Below, piece after piece: positions 8,167-17,782 of a stretch of DNA of 64,000 nucleotides; within the stretch, counting starts at the first letter, position 1; each line of letters begins with the position of its first letter. Both the position numbers and the translations under genes were made by a program. The stretch comes from Methylobacillus glycogenes JCM 2850 (GTDB lineage: Bacteria > Pseudomonadota > Gammaproteobacteria > Burkholderiales > Methylophilaceae). The notes beneath the pieces are model-generated. The model made no database searches and was not told where the DNA came from. It saw only the letters and a program-made list of their open reading frames with translations. The stretch is from positions 62,001 through 126,000 of the forward strand of contig NZ_BAMT01000006.1 of NCBI RefSeq assembly GCF_000617925.1, read 5' to 3'.

Positions 8167-8826
8167 ATGGCAACACAAGACGAATTGAAACTACAGGTCG
8201 CACAGGCGGCAATTGAGTATGTCAAAGGTGGCATTATCGGTGTGGGCACTGGCTCTACCGCCAATTTCTTTATTGATGAACTGGCCAAGGTAAAAAGCCG
8301 TATTGATGGCGCTGTGGCCAGCTCTGAAGCCACTGCCCAGCGTTTGCGCGGCCATGGCATACAGGTTTATGACCTCAACGATGTTGATGGCATGGAAATC
8401 TATGTTGATGGCGCGGATGAAATTACCGAGCATATGCATATGCTCAAGGGTGGCGGCGGTGCTTTGACCCGTGAAAAAATTGTCGCAGCCTGTGCCAAGG
8501 ACTTTATCTGTATCTGTGATCAGAGCAAGCTGGTGCCAGTGCTGGGCAAGTTCCCGCTGCCAGTCGAAGTCATTCCTATGGCGCGTGGTCATGTGGCCCG
8601 CGAGTTGGTCAAGCTGGGCGGTCAGCCCAAGCTGCGCGATTTCACTACCGATAACGGCAATGTGATTCTGGATGTGCATGGCTTGTCCATCACCAACCCG
8701 GTTGAGCTTGAAGCCAAGATCAATGACATTGTTGGCGTGGTGACCAATGGTCTGTTTGCCGCCCGCCCAGCCAATGTGTTGCTGCTGGCGACACCTGAAG
8801 GTGTCAAAACCTTGCAAGCCAAGTAA
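8167..8826 (+). CDS. rpiA: Ribose-5-phosphate isomerase A
   Basis: Interconverts ribose 5-phosphate and ribulose 5-phosphate in the cytosol. The 219-residue protein shows the family motifs [12 protein letters not shown], the [18 protein letters not shown] segment with the catalytic aspartates, [13 protein letters not shown] and the late GNVILDV stretch. Full length. In a ribulose-monophosphate methylotroph it would link the pentose pool to formaldehyde fixation, but the flux role is inference. Divergent from ilvA; followed after 120 bases by phoU. Confidence 0.96.
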   Translation: MATQDELKLQVAQAAIEYVKGGIIGVGTGSTANFFIDELAKVKSRIDGAVASSEATAQRLRGHGIQVYDLNDVDGMEIYVDGADEITEHMHMLKGGGGALTREKIVAACAKDFICICDQSKLVPVLGKFPLPVEVIPMARGHVARELVKLGGQPKLRDFTTDNGNVILDVHGLSITNPVELEAKINDIVGVVTNGLFAARPANVLLLATPEGVKTLQAK

Positions 8827-8848
8827 GTAGCCGAATTAATTAACATTA

Positions 8849-8868
8849 AATTGTCATAAAAGACAATT
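8849..8868. promoter_or_regulatory. Inverted repeat in the rpiA-phoU gap
   Basis: AATTGTC (8849-8855) and GACAATT (8862-8868) form a perfect 7-base inverted repeat around ATAAAA. TTGTCAT resembles one half of a Pho box, but the second direct repeat expected in a Pho box is missing, so a PhoB site is doubtful. It may equally be an operator for another regulator. Confidence 0.3.
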
Positions 8869-8946
8869 AAGCTGCAGAGTTGACTCAATCACCCTGGCCG
8901 AATTCCGCGCATATCGGCCAGGTTCAATCACGGAAGGGATCGCGTT

Positions 8947-9654
8947 ATGCAATTTGAACACACGTATAAGCAATACGATGCCGAGCTGGAATCAGTCCGT
9001 GCCAAAGTACTGGAAATGGGTGGTCTGGTAGAGCAACAGATCGTCAATGCGCTTGAGGCCTTGGTCAACGCGAATCCGACCCTGGCAGATAAAGTGATTG
9101 CCAATGATCACAAGGTCAACGCCCTGGAAGTGCAAGTGGACGAAGACTGCAGCCATATCATTGCGCGACGTCAGCCTGCTGCTGGTGACCTGCGCATGAT
9201 CATGATGGTGGTGAAGACCATTACCGATCTGGAGCGTATTGGTGACGAGGCGACCAAGATTGCGCGCGTTGCGCAGAAGGTCTATGAATCTGGCCGCATG
9301 TACACGCCACGCTTCAACGAAATCAAGACCATGGTCGGCCACACACGCGAAATGCTGCGTACCGCCCTGGATGCGTTTGCGCGTCTGGATGTGACCAAGA
9401 CCGTAGATGTGGCACGTCAGGATGAGCAGGTGGACGAGCAGTTCCGTGCCGCCATGCGCCAGCTGATCACTTTCATGCTGGAAGATCCCCGTACCATCTC
9501 CATGTCACTGGAAGTATTGTTTGTGGCAAAAGCGGTAGAGCGTATCGGCGATCACGCAAAGAATATTGCTGAATACGTCATCTACATGGTAAAAGGCAAA
9601 GACGTACGCCACACCACGGTGCAGGAGATGGAGCGCGAAGCTCAAGAGCCTTGA
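8947..9654 (+). CDS. phoU: Phosphate transport system regulator PhoU
   Basis: Peripheral protein that links the Pst phosphate transporter to the PhoR kinase. The 235 residues contain two PhoU repeats, each with the metal-binding type motif: DLERIGDEATKIA in the first and AVERIGDHAKNIAEYV in the second. Full length for the family. No pst or phoBR genes are in the window; instead it is followed by ppx and faces ppk, which ties phosphate sensing to polyphosphate turnover. ATG at 8947 follows GGAAGGGA. Confidence 0.95.
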   Translation: MQFEHTYKQYDAELESVRAKVLEMGGLVEQQIVNALEALVNANPTLADKVIANDHKVNALEVQVDEDCSHIIARRQPAAGDLRMIMMVVKTITDLERIGDEATKIARVAQKVYESGRMYTPRFNEIKTMVGHTREMLRTALDAFARLDVTKTVDVARQDEQVDEQFRAAMRQLITFMLEDPRTISMSLEVLFVAKAVERIGDHAKNIAEYVIYMVKGKDVRHTTVQEMEREAQEP

Positions 9655-9708
9655 TGGTTCTCCTGATGCCTGGGTGGCAGGCAGCTTACCGTTCAAGATA
9701 GGTGGATT

Positions 9709-11205
9709 TTGGCTATAAGAAAAACAGATTTCCCGGAAATTGCAGCAGTTGATCTGGGCTCCAATAGTTTCAGATTGCAGCTGGCACGGGTGTCGGATGG
9801 GCATCTGATTTTTCATGATTCACTGCGCGAAGCGGTACGCCTGGGCGCAGGGCTGGATGCCAAGGACAACCTCAGCATCGAAGCCCAGCGCCGCGCCATA
9901 GACTGTCTCAAGCGTTTTGGCGAGCGTCTGCGCGGCTTGCCGCCGCAGGCGGTACGCGCCGTCGCCACCAATACCTTCCGCGTTGCGCGTAATGCCCCCA
10001 ATCTGATGCAAGAAGCCCAGGACGCCCTGGGTTTCCCTATTGAGATCATTGCTGGCCGCGAAGAGGCGCGCATGATCTTCGTCGGCGTCAGCCACAGCCT
10101 GCCTCCAGCTAGCCATAAGCGCCTGGTGATAGACATAGGCGGCGGTTCTACAGAATTCATCATAGGCAAAGGCATGGAGCCCATAGAGATGGAAAGTCTC
10201 TACATGGGCTGTGTCAGTTACAGCCTGCGCTATTTCCCTGATGGCAAATTAACCGAGACCGCTTTCGATAAGGCGCGCATTGCCGCGGCTGCGGAACTGC
10301 AGAGCATACGCAAGCATTTCATCGCCGAAGGCTGGGAGGAGGCCGTAGGCTCTTCCGGTACGGCCAAGGCCCTGGGCGAAATCATACGGCTGAGTGGCTT
10401 GAGTGATGGTGAAATCACGCGTGATGGCCTGGAATTCCTGCGGCAGCAATTGCTCAAGGCCAAGGAAATTCGCAAAATAGAATTGCCCGGTTTAAGCCCA
10501 GACCGCGCCGCAGTGTTGCCTGGCGGCTTGGCGATTATGACCGCAGCCTTTGAGGCGCTTAAACTGCAACAGATGACCACAGCCAATAGTGCCTTGCGCG
10601 AAGGCGTGCTGTATGAGTTGCTGGGGCGTCTGCACGACCAGGACATACGCGAGGTGACAGTGGCCAGCTTTATGCGCCGTTACCAAGTGGATGAAGATCA
10701 GGCCAACCGCGTGCGTGAGCTGGCGCAATTGCTGTTGGCGCAATGTGAGAACAAGCTGCAGCAGCTCGATCATGATACCGCTGCGCATTATCTGGCCTGG
10801 GCCGCCAATCTCCACGAGATAGGCGTCACCATCGCCCATGGTGCTTATCACAAGCATTCTGCCTATATTGTTGAAAATGCCGATATGCCGGGCTTTTCCA
10901 ATATGGAGCAGGAAACCCTGGGCCTGTTGATGAAATCGCAGCGGCGCTCATTGAGCAAGCTGGAAGGCCATTTGCTGGAGAATTCAGATCGCTTGTTGCT
11001 GATCCTTATCATGCGACTGGCGGTGTTGTTCCATCGTAACCGTCAGGCGGATCATAGGCCTGACCTGGCATTGACCATACACAAATCCGGCTATGAGCTC
11101 AGCATAGAGCCAGGCTGGCTTAAGGAAAATCCCCTGACTGCGGCTGAGCTGGAGAATGAGGTGGGTTACTGGAAAGAAATTGGCTATCAGCTGAAAGTGA
11201 GCTGA
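9709..11205 (+). CDS. ppx: Exopolyphosphatase (Ppx/GppA family)
   Basis: Hydrolyses terminal phosphates from polyphosphate, possibly also pppGpp. The 498-residue protein starts with the actin-fold motif AAVDLGSNSFRLQLARV, has REEARMIFVGVSH and the nucleotide loop LVIDIGGGSTEFIIG, followed by SSGTAKALGEI and a C-terminal HD-like helical domain (LAWAANLHEIGVTIAH, KHSAYI). The start is TTG, with GGTGG 5 bases upstream; no ATG in frame fits the conserved N-terminus. It lies 54 bases after phoU and converges with ppk across a shared terminator. Confidence 0.93.
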   Translation: MAIRKTDFPEIAAVDLGSNSFRLQLARVSDGHLIFHDSLREAVRLGAGLDAKDNLSIEAQRRAIDCLKRFGERLRGLPPQAVRAVATNTFRVARNAPNLMQEAQDALGFPIEIIAGREEARMIFVGVSHSLPPASHKRLVIDIGGGSTEFIIGKGMEPIEMESLYMGCVSYSLRYFPDGKLTETAFDKARIAAAAELQSIRKHFIAEGWEEAVGSSGTAKALGEIIRLSGLSDGEITRDGLEFLRQQLLKAKEIRKIELPGLSPDRAAVLPGGLAIMTAAFEALKLQQMTTANSALREGVLYELLGRLHDQDIREVTVASFMRRYQVDEDQANRVRELAQLLLAQCENKLQQLDHDTAAHYLAWAANLHEIGVTIAHGAYHKHSAYIVENADMPGFSNMEQETLGLLMKSQRRSLSKLEGHLLENSDRLLLILIMRLAVLFHRNRQADHRPDLALTIHKSGYELSIEPGWLKENPLTAAELENEVGYWKEIGYQLKVS

Positions 11206-11286
11206 AGCCTCAGCTTGCAAATCAGTGCAGCACCATCATTAACAATAAGTATTAAAAATAAGTATTAAAAAATTAGGTACCCAAGC

Positions 11287-11311
11287 AAAAAGGCCGTTAA
11301 ACGGCCTTTTT
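11287..11311. terminator. Bidirectional terminator between ppx and ppk
   Basis: AAAAAGGCCGT and ACGGCCTTTTT pair over 11 bases around a TAA loop; T runs follow on both strands. Confidence 0.92.
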
Positions 11312-11336
11312 GTTTATCAGTCTTCTGCGAAAGGCA

Positions 11337-13416
11337 TCAAATCTCAGGCAATACTTCCTGCCCAAGTTCTGTCATCAGCGCCTGCTGCGCAGAGTAAGCC
11401 GCACGACGGCTGGGCTTGGATTCATAACTGCCATCCGACAACATTTCCCAGGCATTGATATTGTCCTTGAGGTAAGGCTCCAGCCCTTCCTTGAACACGC
11501 GCTTTTTCACCTTGGCATCCAGCAGCGGGAAGCAGACTTCAATGCGGCGGAAGAAGTTGCGGTACATCCAATCCGCACTCGACAGGTAAATATGCTCGGC
11601 GCCATTGTCGTAGAAATAGAAAATGCGTGTGTGCTCTAGGAAGCGCCCAACAATGGAGCGCACCTTGATATTCTCTGAAATGCCGGGAATGCCAGGGCGC
11701 AAGGCGCAGACCCCGCGCACAATTAACTCTATCTGTACCCCGGCATTGGAGGCATCGTATAGCGCACGTATCACATCCGGGTCCAGCAGTGCATTCATCT
11801 TGCGATAATGCGCGCCTTCTTGCCAGACTTGGCAATCTCGGCCTCGTGCTGAATGGCTTGATCAGGCGTTGATGCAGGGTAAAGGGCGATTGCCACAGGT
11901 GACGCAGCTTGCTGGCGCGGCCCAGACCGGTCAGCTGTGCAAACACGTCATTAACGTCTTCGCTGATTTCTTCCTGGCAGGTCAATAGGCCAAAGTCAGT
12001 GTAGAGGCGTGCGGTACGCTGGTGGTAATTGCCCGTTGCAATATGCACATAGCGGCGCAGCTTATCTTCATCACGGCGCACTACCATGGCCATCTTGGCG
12101 TGGGTCTTGTGACCCACCACACCGTACACCACATGGGCTCCTGCATTCTCTAGCTGGGCGGCCCAATTGATATTGGCTTCTTCATCAAAGCGCGCCAGCA
12201 GCTCTACCACCACGGTGACTTCCTTGCCGCGCTGCGCGGCTTCAATCAAGGATTTCATCAGCGTGGAGTCAGCACTGGTGCGGTAGAAGGTCTGCTTGAT
12301 CGCCAGCACTTGCGGATCTTCCGCCGCCTGCTTGATGAATTCAATCACCGGATTAAAGGACTGGAAGGGGTGGTGCAGCAGAATATCCTGCTTGCGGATA
12401 GCCTTGAAGATATCTGCATCCTTGCCCAGTTCCTTGGGCACGCTGGCGGTATAGTGCGGGTACTTGAGGTCTGGGCGGTCCACGCTATCGGGGATTTGCA
12501 TCAGGCGCACAAGATTGACTAGGCCGTTGACCTGGTAAAGATCTTCCTGCGACAGGCCAAACTGCCCCAACAGGAAGGCCGACATGGCGGGTGGGCAACT
12601 ATCGGCCACTTCCAGGCGCACGGCATCACCATACTGGCGGTGGGTCAGTTCACCTTGCAATGCCAGCCGTAAATCCTTGGTTTCCTCATCATCCAGAATC
12701 AGGTCGCTATCCCGCGTCACGCGGAACTGGTAGCAACCCTTGACCGTCATGCCGGAGAACAACTCGCTGACGTGGGCGTGCAGAATGGAAGACAGGAAAA
12801 CAAAACCATGATCGAAGCCAGCAATTTCCTTGGGCAGGCGGATCACGCGTGGCAAGGCGCGCGGGGCTTGCACAATGGCTACACCGGAGTTGCGGCCAAA
12901 GGCATCCTTGCCTTCCAGCTCTACGGCAAAGTTAAGGCTCTTGTTCAATACTCTGGGGAAGGGATGCGCAGGGTCCAGACCTATAGGCGTCAGGATAGGC
13001 ATCAGTTCACGGAAGAAGTAGGCGGCAATCCATTCACGCTGTACATCGGTCCAGTGACCACGGCGTATAAAGCGGATTTCCTGCTCAGCCAAGCGCGGCA
13101 GTACTACCTCGTTGAGGATTTTGTACTGATGATCCACCAACTCATGGGCCAAGGCGCTGACCTTGCTGAAGGTCTGCTTGGGCGACATGCCATCGGCACC
13201 AATTTGCGGGGAATTGTATTTGATCTGGTTCTTCAGGCCCGCCATGCGGACTTCAAAGAACTCATCCATATTGCTGCTGAAAATGCAGAGGAATTTGAGG
13301 CGCTCCAGCAGGGGGACACGTTCGTCTTCTGCCTGGGCAAGTACGCGACGGTTAAAGGCAAGTATGCCTAACTCGCGATTGATAAAGTATTCCGGGCTCA
13401 ATTTGATGGTAGACAA
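11337..13416 (-). CDS. ppk1: Polyphosphate kinase 1, two apparent frameshifts
   Basis: Polymerises the gamma phosphate of ATP into polyphosphate. The repaired protein is about 693 residues: the N domain (FINRELGILAFNRRVLAQA), the head domain, and two phospholipase D-like catalytic domains with the autophosphorylated histidine in GHKTHAKMAMVVRR and a second in YVHIATGNYHQRTARLY. The frame is lost near 11857 (AAGCC, should be AAGGCC) and again near 11802 (GCAAG, should be GCCAAG); adding one base at each gives LIKAIQHEAEIAKSGKK then ARIIAKMNALLDPDVI. Convergent with ppx. Confidence 0.94.
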
Positions 13417-13524
13417 GATGAAAACCCCACTTTATGCCCGGAATATGACAGTTTAATGAAAAACTCCCAGGCTGGGTCTGAGCTTGAGGCTCAGACCAGT
13501 AAGCAATGCTAAGACCTGCTGTAT

Positions 13525-13797
13525 TTACTCTTTGGGTGGCACGTAGCCAGTGGCTGTGTCTGCGCCATCACCAAAGAAATAAGCTTCGGTTTGCTGGGTA
13601 AGATACTTGCGTGCCGATGGGTCCGCCAGACTCAGGCGGTTTTCATTGACCAGCATGGTTTGTTGCTTGAGCCAGCCAGCCCAGGCTTCTTTGGAAACCT
13701 GTTCGTAGATACGCTTGCCCAGCTCGCCAGGATAAGGAGGGAAATCCAATCCATCCGCGTTGCGGCCCAATTTGATGCAGAAAACGGTACGTGCCAT
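13525..13797 (-). CDS. yggX: Fe(II)-trafficking protein YggX
   Basis: A 90-residue cytoplasmic protein that protects iron-sulfur clusters from oxidants. [19 protein letters not shown] with Cys7 is the diagnostic start, followed by [30 protein letters not shown] and AYFFGDGAD. Full length. It stands alone between ppk1 and the TonB receptor gene. In-frame codons upstream of 13797 are not part of the family. Confidence 0.96.
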   Translation of the reverse strand: MARTVFCIKLGRNADGLDFPPYPGELGKRIYEQVSKEAWAGWLKQQTMLVNENRLSLADPSARKYLTQQTEAYFFGDGADTATGYVPPKE

Positions 13798-13931
13798 GTT
13801 GCGCCTAGTGTACTTGATAAGACGTCTATCATAGCGCAAGCCACTGCCTGGCGCGATAGTGAAGCGCCAGGCAGCAGGGTTTGCAAGCGGCTATAAAGCC
13901 GCTAGATACACACTGAGGAATGGCCGCGCAC

Positions 13932-15981
13932 TTAGAAATCGCCGCGCAAGCCTACCATCAAAGACCTGCCGCCCATGGGCGCAATATCCTTGAGGATGGA
14001 AGTGTGGTCACGTATGGTTTGATCAAGCAGGTTGTAAGCCTTGGCAAAGGCTTCCAGCTGGAAGCGGTCTGGTGTGGGCAGTTTGTAGGTCAGGGTGGCG
14101 TTAACCAGGGTATAACCATCCGTCACCAACTCATTTTCATCGGTGCGGTTCTGCTTGAAGGCACGCAGTACATCCAGCCTTGCGCCCGCGCTCTTGAAGC
14201 GGTAATCCAGGCCAAAGCCCAGTTTCAAGGGCGAGATACGCGGTAGGGAATCCCCCGTATCCCTATTGGTGGCCCTGACATAATCGCCACGCAAATTAAG
14301 GTCCAGCGTGCCTACGGTGTCATAAACCCTGAATTTACCCTCGGCTTCCAGGCCCTTGAAATCTGCGCGAGCAGACTTGAACTCGGCTTCGGCAATCTCG
14401 GAATCAGCTTGGCCAGTTTCACCTTCTTCATTGACCAGGTTGCCGCTGTTGAACAGGCCGATAAAGCTGCTGAAGCGCGTGTAATAAGCGCCCACGCTAA
14501 AGGAGTTATGTTGCTGCTTCCATTGCAGGCGCGCATCTATGCCGTTGGAGCGTTCTTTTTTCAGCTCGCTGGAGCCGACTTCATATTGGTCTGTGGCCAC
14601 ATGATGGCCATCTGCAAACAGCTCAAAATAGCTGGGGGCGCGTTCGTTATGGGAAAGATTGGTAGTCACCGACCATTGCTCATCCAATTTGAACAAAGCC
14701 CCAGTCGCCAGGCTGTAGGGGGTGAATGAGCGCGATTGCGCCGGGCCAAAACCATCGCCGCCACTGGATTCTATCTTGCATGTTCCACACGGCCGCCAAA
14801 GGTGAGCTTGAAGGCATCCAGCGGTAATTCTTCATACAGATATAGCGCACGCGTCTTGGTGCGATTGGTCGGCACAAAGGCTTCCTCGCCCAAGGCTTCA
14901 AAGCGTGAATTGTGGAATTGCAGGCCGATCACCCCAGACAAAGGGCCAATATTGCCATGTGAGGTTCAATCGAGCCTTCCAGGCCACGGTTCTTGAAAGT
15001 GGTGCCGACTTCACCATCTTCCAGCTCCTGGTGCTGGTAATCAGTATGCGCCATGCGCACCTTGACCTTGCTGATCACACTGCCTAGGTCGCGCAATTCG
15101 GAGGCAAAATCCCAGCGCTTGCTTTCCATATCAATCAATACATCGGGCTCGGCCACCGTGCCGTATTTATTGTTGAAGGTGGAATAGGAGGCGCCCACAT
15201 AGCCATTTTCCAGCGCAATCGAAGCACCCAGTGCGCCGCCATCGGCATCAGAGCCGCTGTTCACCAGACGTCCCTTGTTTTCTCTCACTTCTCCTGTCTG
15301 CGCTGCCTTGCGACTGGACATGGCATAACCTGGGATGTCGAGGTCATCGGTCTTGCGCTTGTAGGCATCGGCATGCACAGTCAGCACCCCATTACCTGCA
15401 TCCATGACAATGGCACCATTCTTCTGGTTTTCAGCACCGCCAAAACGCACTTCGCTGCGGCCAGTCACCCCATCTATCGCTTCCTTGGGAATACGATGAT
15501 CTATGGCATTCACCACGCCACCCACAGCGCTGCCGCCATAAAGCAGGGCCGCCGGGCCACGCACCACATCAATTTGCTCAATCACCAGCGGGTCCAAGGC
15601 CACGGCATGGTCAAAACTCAAGCTGGAGGCATCCAGTATGCCCACACCGTTTTGCATCATGCGCACGCGCTCACCATCCATGCCGCGGATAATGGGACGT
15701 GAGGCATTGGGGCCGAAGTAGGTGGAAGAAACACCGGGAATGGATTTGAGGGTTTCGCCCAGCGTGCTTTCACGCTGCAAGCTAAGCTCGCGGCCAGCCA
15801 AGGTGGAGACAGGCACCACCATATCGTCGGAAGCCACGCCCAATGGGTTGGCGGTGACCGAGATGGTGGGTAGTTCTATAGCCTCTGCCCAAGACAATGT
15901 GGGGATGAGGCTGCTGCCAAACGCCAGTGAAATGGCAGTTAAAGCGTGGCGGCGGATCCAGCGTGGGGAGTGGGTACTCAT
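13932..15981 (-). CDS. TonB-dependent outer-membrane receptor, possibly for zinc; two apparent frameshifts
   Basis: The repaired protein is about 683 residues: signal peptide ending near LSWAEA, plug domain with ISVTANPLG, LKSIPGVSSTYFG, RPIIRGMDGERVRMM and IDVVRGPAALLYGGSAVGG, then a barrel ending GRSLMVGLRGDF. It resembles the ZnuD-like group of receptors, but substrate is not shown by sequence. Frames are lost somewhere in 14957-14966 and near 14777 (GCAAG, should be GCCAAG, giving EHAKIESSGGDGF). ATG at 15981 has only a weak GAG upstream. The neighbouring gene codes for a small secreted His/Cys protein, in line with a metal uptake unit. Confidence 0.85.
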
Positions 15982-16125
15982 ACAAATTTCTCGCATTCAG
16001 GTCGATATTGTGGCGTTTAGCCTGAGCCTTAGCGGGCACAGGCATGGCAACGCATGCACGGCGGGCGCGGGGAGTAGCTTTGCTCAAATCTGCTAGATCA
16101 AAGCGCACCCTGCGCGGGCCGGAAT

Positions 16126-16434
16126 TCAGTGCTGAATGTGAGTGGGAGGTGCGCGGGCGCTGTAGGCGTTACGCACAAGCTGAGAGTGATCCAGCGTGGG
16201 GCTGGCAACAGGCTTGAGCGAGAGGGAGTGGGTGGCGGGCAGGATATAGCTACTGCCGGAGATGAGATTATCCAGGCTGGCCAGTGACAGACATTGGTCA
16301 CAAACGCCGCTGTGCGGTGCTTGGTCTTGCTGGCTGTAATCCTGTAAATGCGAAATTTCATGCGCAAGCACGCTCTGTTGCCCCAGAAGAAGCAACAGTG
16401 TGAGTAGATAACCAAGAAATAGCTTGCGCAACAT
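16126..16434 (-). CDS. Small secreted histidine- and cysteine-containing protein
   Basis: I do not recognise the family with certainty. The 102-residue protein has a clear signal peptide (MLRKLFLGYLLTLLLLLGQQSVLA) followed by HEISHL, a CDQC pair near residue 44-48, and seven or more histidines, with HIQH at the C-terminus. It shares this style with small periplasmic proteins found near metal-linked TonB receptors. It lies 144 bases upstream of the TonB receptor gene on the same strand. A role in periplasmic metal binding is inferred only from the residues and the neighbour. Confidence 0.7.
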   Translation of the reverse strand: MLRKLFLGYLLTLLLLLGQQSVLAHEISHLQDYSQQDQAPHSGVCDQCLSLASLDNLISGSSYILPATHSLSLKPVASPTLDHSQLVRNAYSARAPPTHIQH

Positions 16435-16469
16435 GGTTGCAATCTTAGCAGGCTGCCATGGAAAAGAAA

Positions 16470-16500
16470 AACGGCCAGTACTAAAAAAGTACTAGCCGTT
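16470..16500 (-). terminator. Terminator of sodB
   Basis: Two 13-base arms (16470-16482 and 16488-16500) pair with one mismatch around a five-base loop; on the minus strand the stem is followed by TTTTTCTTTTC. It lies 51 bases past the sodB stop. Confidence 0.85.
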
Positions 16501-16551
16501 GATGATTTTAAAGACAACAGGGGCGGAATGTTGGCGCCCACAAAGTCAGGA

Positions 16552-17133
16552 TTAGCCCTGGAAATTAGCCGCTACGAAATCCCAGTTGATGATGTTCCAG
16601 AACTCTTCAGCATACTTGGGACGCGCATTGCGGTAATCCACATAGTAAGCGTGTTCCCATACGTCTATGGTCAACAGTGGTGTCTGACCCTTGGTCAGAG
16701 GTGTCTCGGCATTGCTGGTGCTTTCCAGAGTCAGGCTGCCATCGGCGTTCTTCACCAGCCAGGCCCAGCCTGCACCAAAAGTGGTGATGGCTTTTTGCGT
16801 GAACTGTTTCTTGAATTCTTCAAAACTGCCAAAGGTCTTGTTGATGGCCGCTGCCAGCTCGCCAGTAGGTTCGCCACCGCCGTTGGGTTTGAAGCAATTC
16901 CAGTAGAAAGTGTGGTTCCACACCTGAGCTGCATTGTTGAAAATGCCGCCTGAGGATTTGCGTACGATTTCTTCCAGGCTGGCGTTTTCAAACTCGGTAC
17001 CTACGATGAGGTTGTTGAGGTTGGTGACGTAAGCCTGGTGATGCTTGCCATAGTGAAAATCTATGGTTTCAGCAGAGATAACTGGAGCCAGAGCGTCCTT
17101 GGCATAGGGAAGGGGAGGCAGTTGATGCGCCAT
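16552..17133 (-). CDS. sodB: Iron superoxide dismutase
   Basis: Converts superoxide to peroxide and oxygen. The 193-residue protein has the Fe/Mn-SOD pattern: [13 protein letters not shown], the metal histidine in [32 protein letters not shown] and the metal signature [13 protein letters not shown]. The ending AANFQG and [10 protein letters not shown] point to the iron type. ATG at 17133 starts the conserved [13 protein letters not shown] Fur-type operator lies about 70 bases upstream, so iron control is likely. Confidence 0.95.
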   Translation of the reverse strand: MAHQLPPLPYAKDALAPVISAETIDFHYGKHHQAYVTNLNNLIVGTEFENASLEEIVRKSSGGIFNNAAQVWNHTFYWNCFKPNGGGEPTGELAAAINKTFGSFEEFKKQFTQKAITTFGAGWAWLVKNADGSLTLESTSNAETPLTKGQTPLLTIDVWEHAYYVDYRNARPKYAEEFWNIINWDFVAANFQG

Positions 17134-17203
17134 GCTTATTCCTTTTTTGATGTTAGAGATGGAAATCGGCAGGCATTTTGCCATAAAGAAAACAAAGCTT
17201 AGG

Positions 17204-17222
17204 TAGCGAGAATCATTAGCAC
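17204..17222. promoter_or_regulatory. Probable Fur box upstream of sodB
   Basis: GAGAATCATTA within GCGAGAATCATTAGCAC matches 10-11 central positions of the usual GATAATGATAATCATTATC operator. Its place, about 70-90 bases before the sodB start, suits control by a Fur protein. Confidence 0.5.
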
Positions 17223-17327
17223 ATCGGGCTCAATACCGAGTTGAGATTTACCAAGATGGGCTTAAGCAAGGCCATGGATGCACATAGGCGAGTGGCAATA
17301 CGTAGTCTAAAGTCACATCATAATGAA

Positions 17328-17368
17328 ATGCTCGTTAATTCGAGCATAAAACACTTAATGCTCGAATT
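17328..17368. promoter_or_regulatory. Operator array of the hipBA operon
   Basis: Three copies of ATGCTCG alternate in orientation: forward at 17328-17334, reverse at 17341-17347, forward at 17358-17364. The first two make a perfect 20-base palindrome (ATGCTCG, TTAATT, CGAGCAT); the second and third make a perfect 9-base inverted repeat (TTCGAGCAT and ATGCTCGAA) around 10 bases. The two forward copies start exactly 30 bases apart, about three helical turns. HipB proteins repress their own operon by binding such palindromes. The array sits 30 bases before the -35 box. Confidence 0.7.
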
Positions 17369-17397
17369 GGCGATCAATTTATCATTGACAAACAGAG

Positions 17398-17425
17398 TTG
17401 ACTTGCCTAAGTTAATGCTTATAAA
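17398..17425 (+). promoter_or_regulatory. Promoter of hipBA
   Basis: TTGACT (17398-17403), 16-base spacer, TATAAA (17420-17425). An AGGA ribosome site follows at 17427 and the hipB ATG at 17441. Confidence 0.6.
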
Positions 17426-17440
17426 ACAGGATGATCCAAT

Positions 17441-17782
17441 ATGCGCATACAACAATCTGCAAGCATCAAACCCGAACTGGCAGAGGAAGGCAAACAACTG
17501 GGCGATATCATTGCACGCCTGCGTATTGCGCGCGGCGTCAAGCAGACTGAGGCCGCACTGCGGGCCAATATTTCCCGCAATACGGCCTATCGCCTGGAAA
17601 AGGGTGACCCGGCAGTCGCTATCGGCCAGATTTTGCGCTATATCGATGCCATTGCGCCTGGGATTACCTTGATGCAACTGGTGGCAGAAAATGACCCAGC
17701 GCTCACCGCCCTGAAAATGAAAGAGCAACGCCAACGAGTGCGTGGCCTGTCTACTGAACAACTGCGTGAGGTGGACTTCTGA
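17441..17782 (+). CDS. hipB: HipB-type antitoxin, Xre-family DNA-binding protein
   Basis: A 113-residue protein with a helix-turn-helix of the Xre/Cro type at about residues 20-75 (LGDIIARLRIARGVKQTEAA, then NISRNTAYRLEKGDPAVAI). In HipBA modules it represses the operon and neutralises the HipA kinase. Its TGA overlaps the hipA ATG (TGATG), the usual coupling of antitoxin and toxin. The longer-than-usual C-terminal tail (MKEQRQRVRGLSTEQLREVDF split after residue 92) may contact HipA. The upstream palindromes are its likely binding sites. Confidence 0.88.
   Translation: MRIQQSASIKPELAEEGKQLGDIIARLRIARGVKQTEAALRANISRNTAYRLEKGDPAVAIGQILRYIDAIAPGITLMQLVAENDPALTALKMKEQRQRVRGLSTEQLREVDF

Noticed and set aside
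8849..8868. A Pho box before phoU
   Set aside because: Only one half resembles TTGTCAT; the second direct repeat is absent, so it was kept only as an unassigned inverted repeat.
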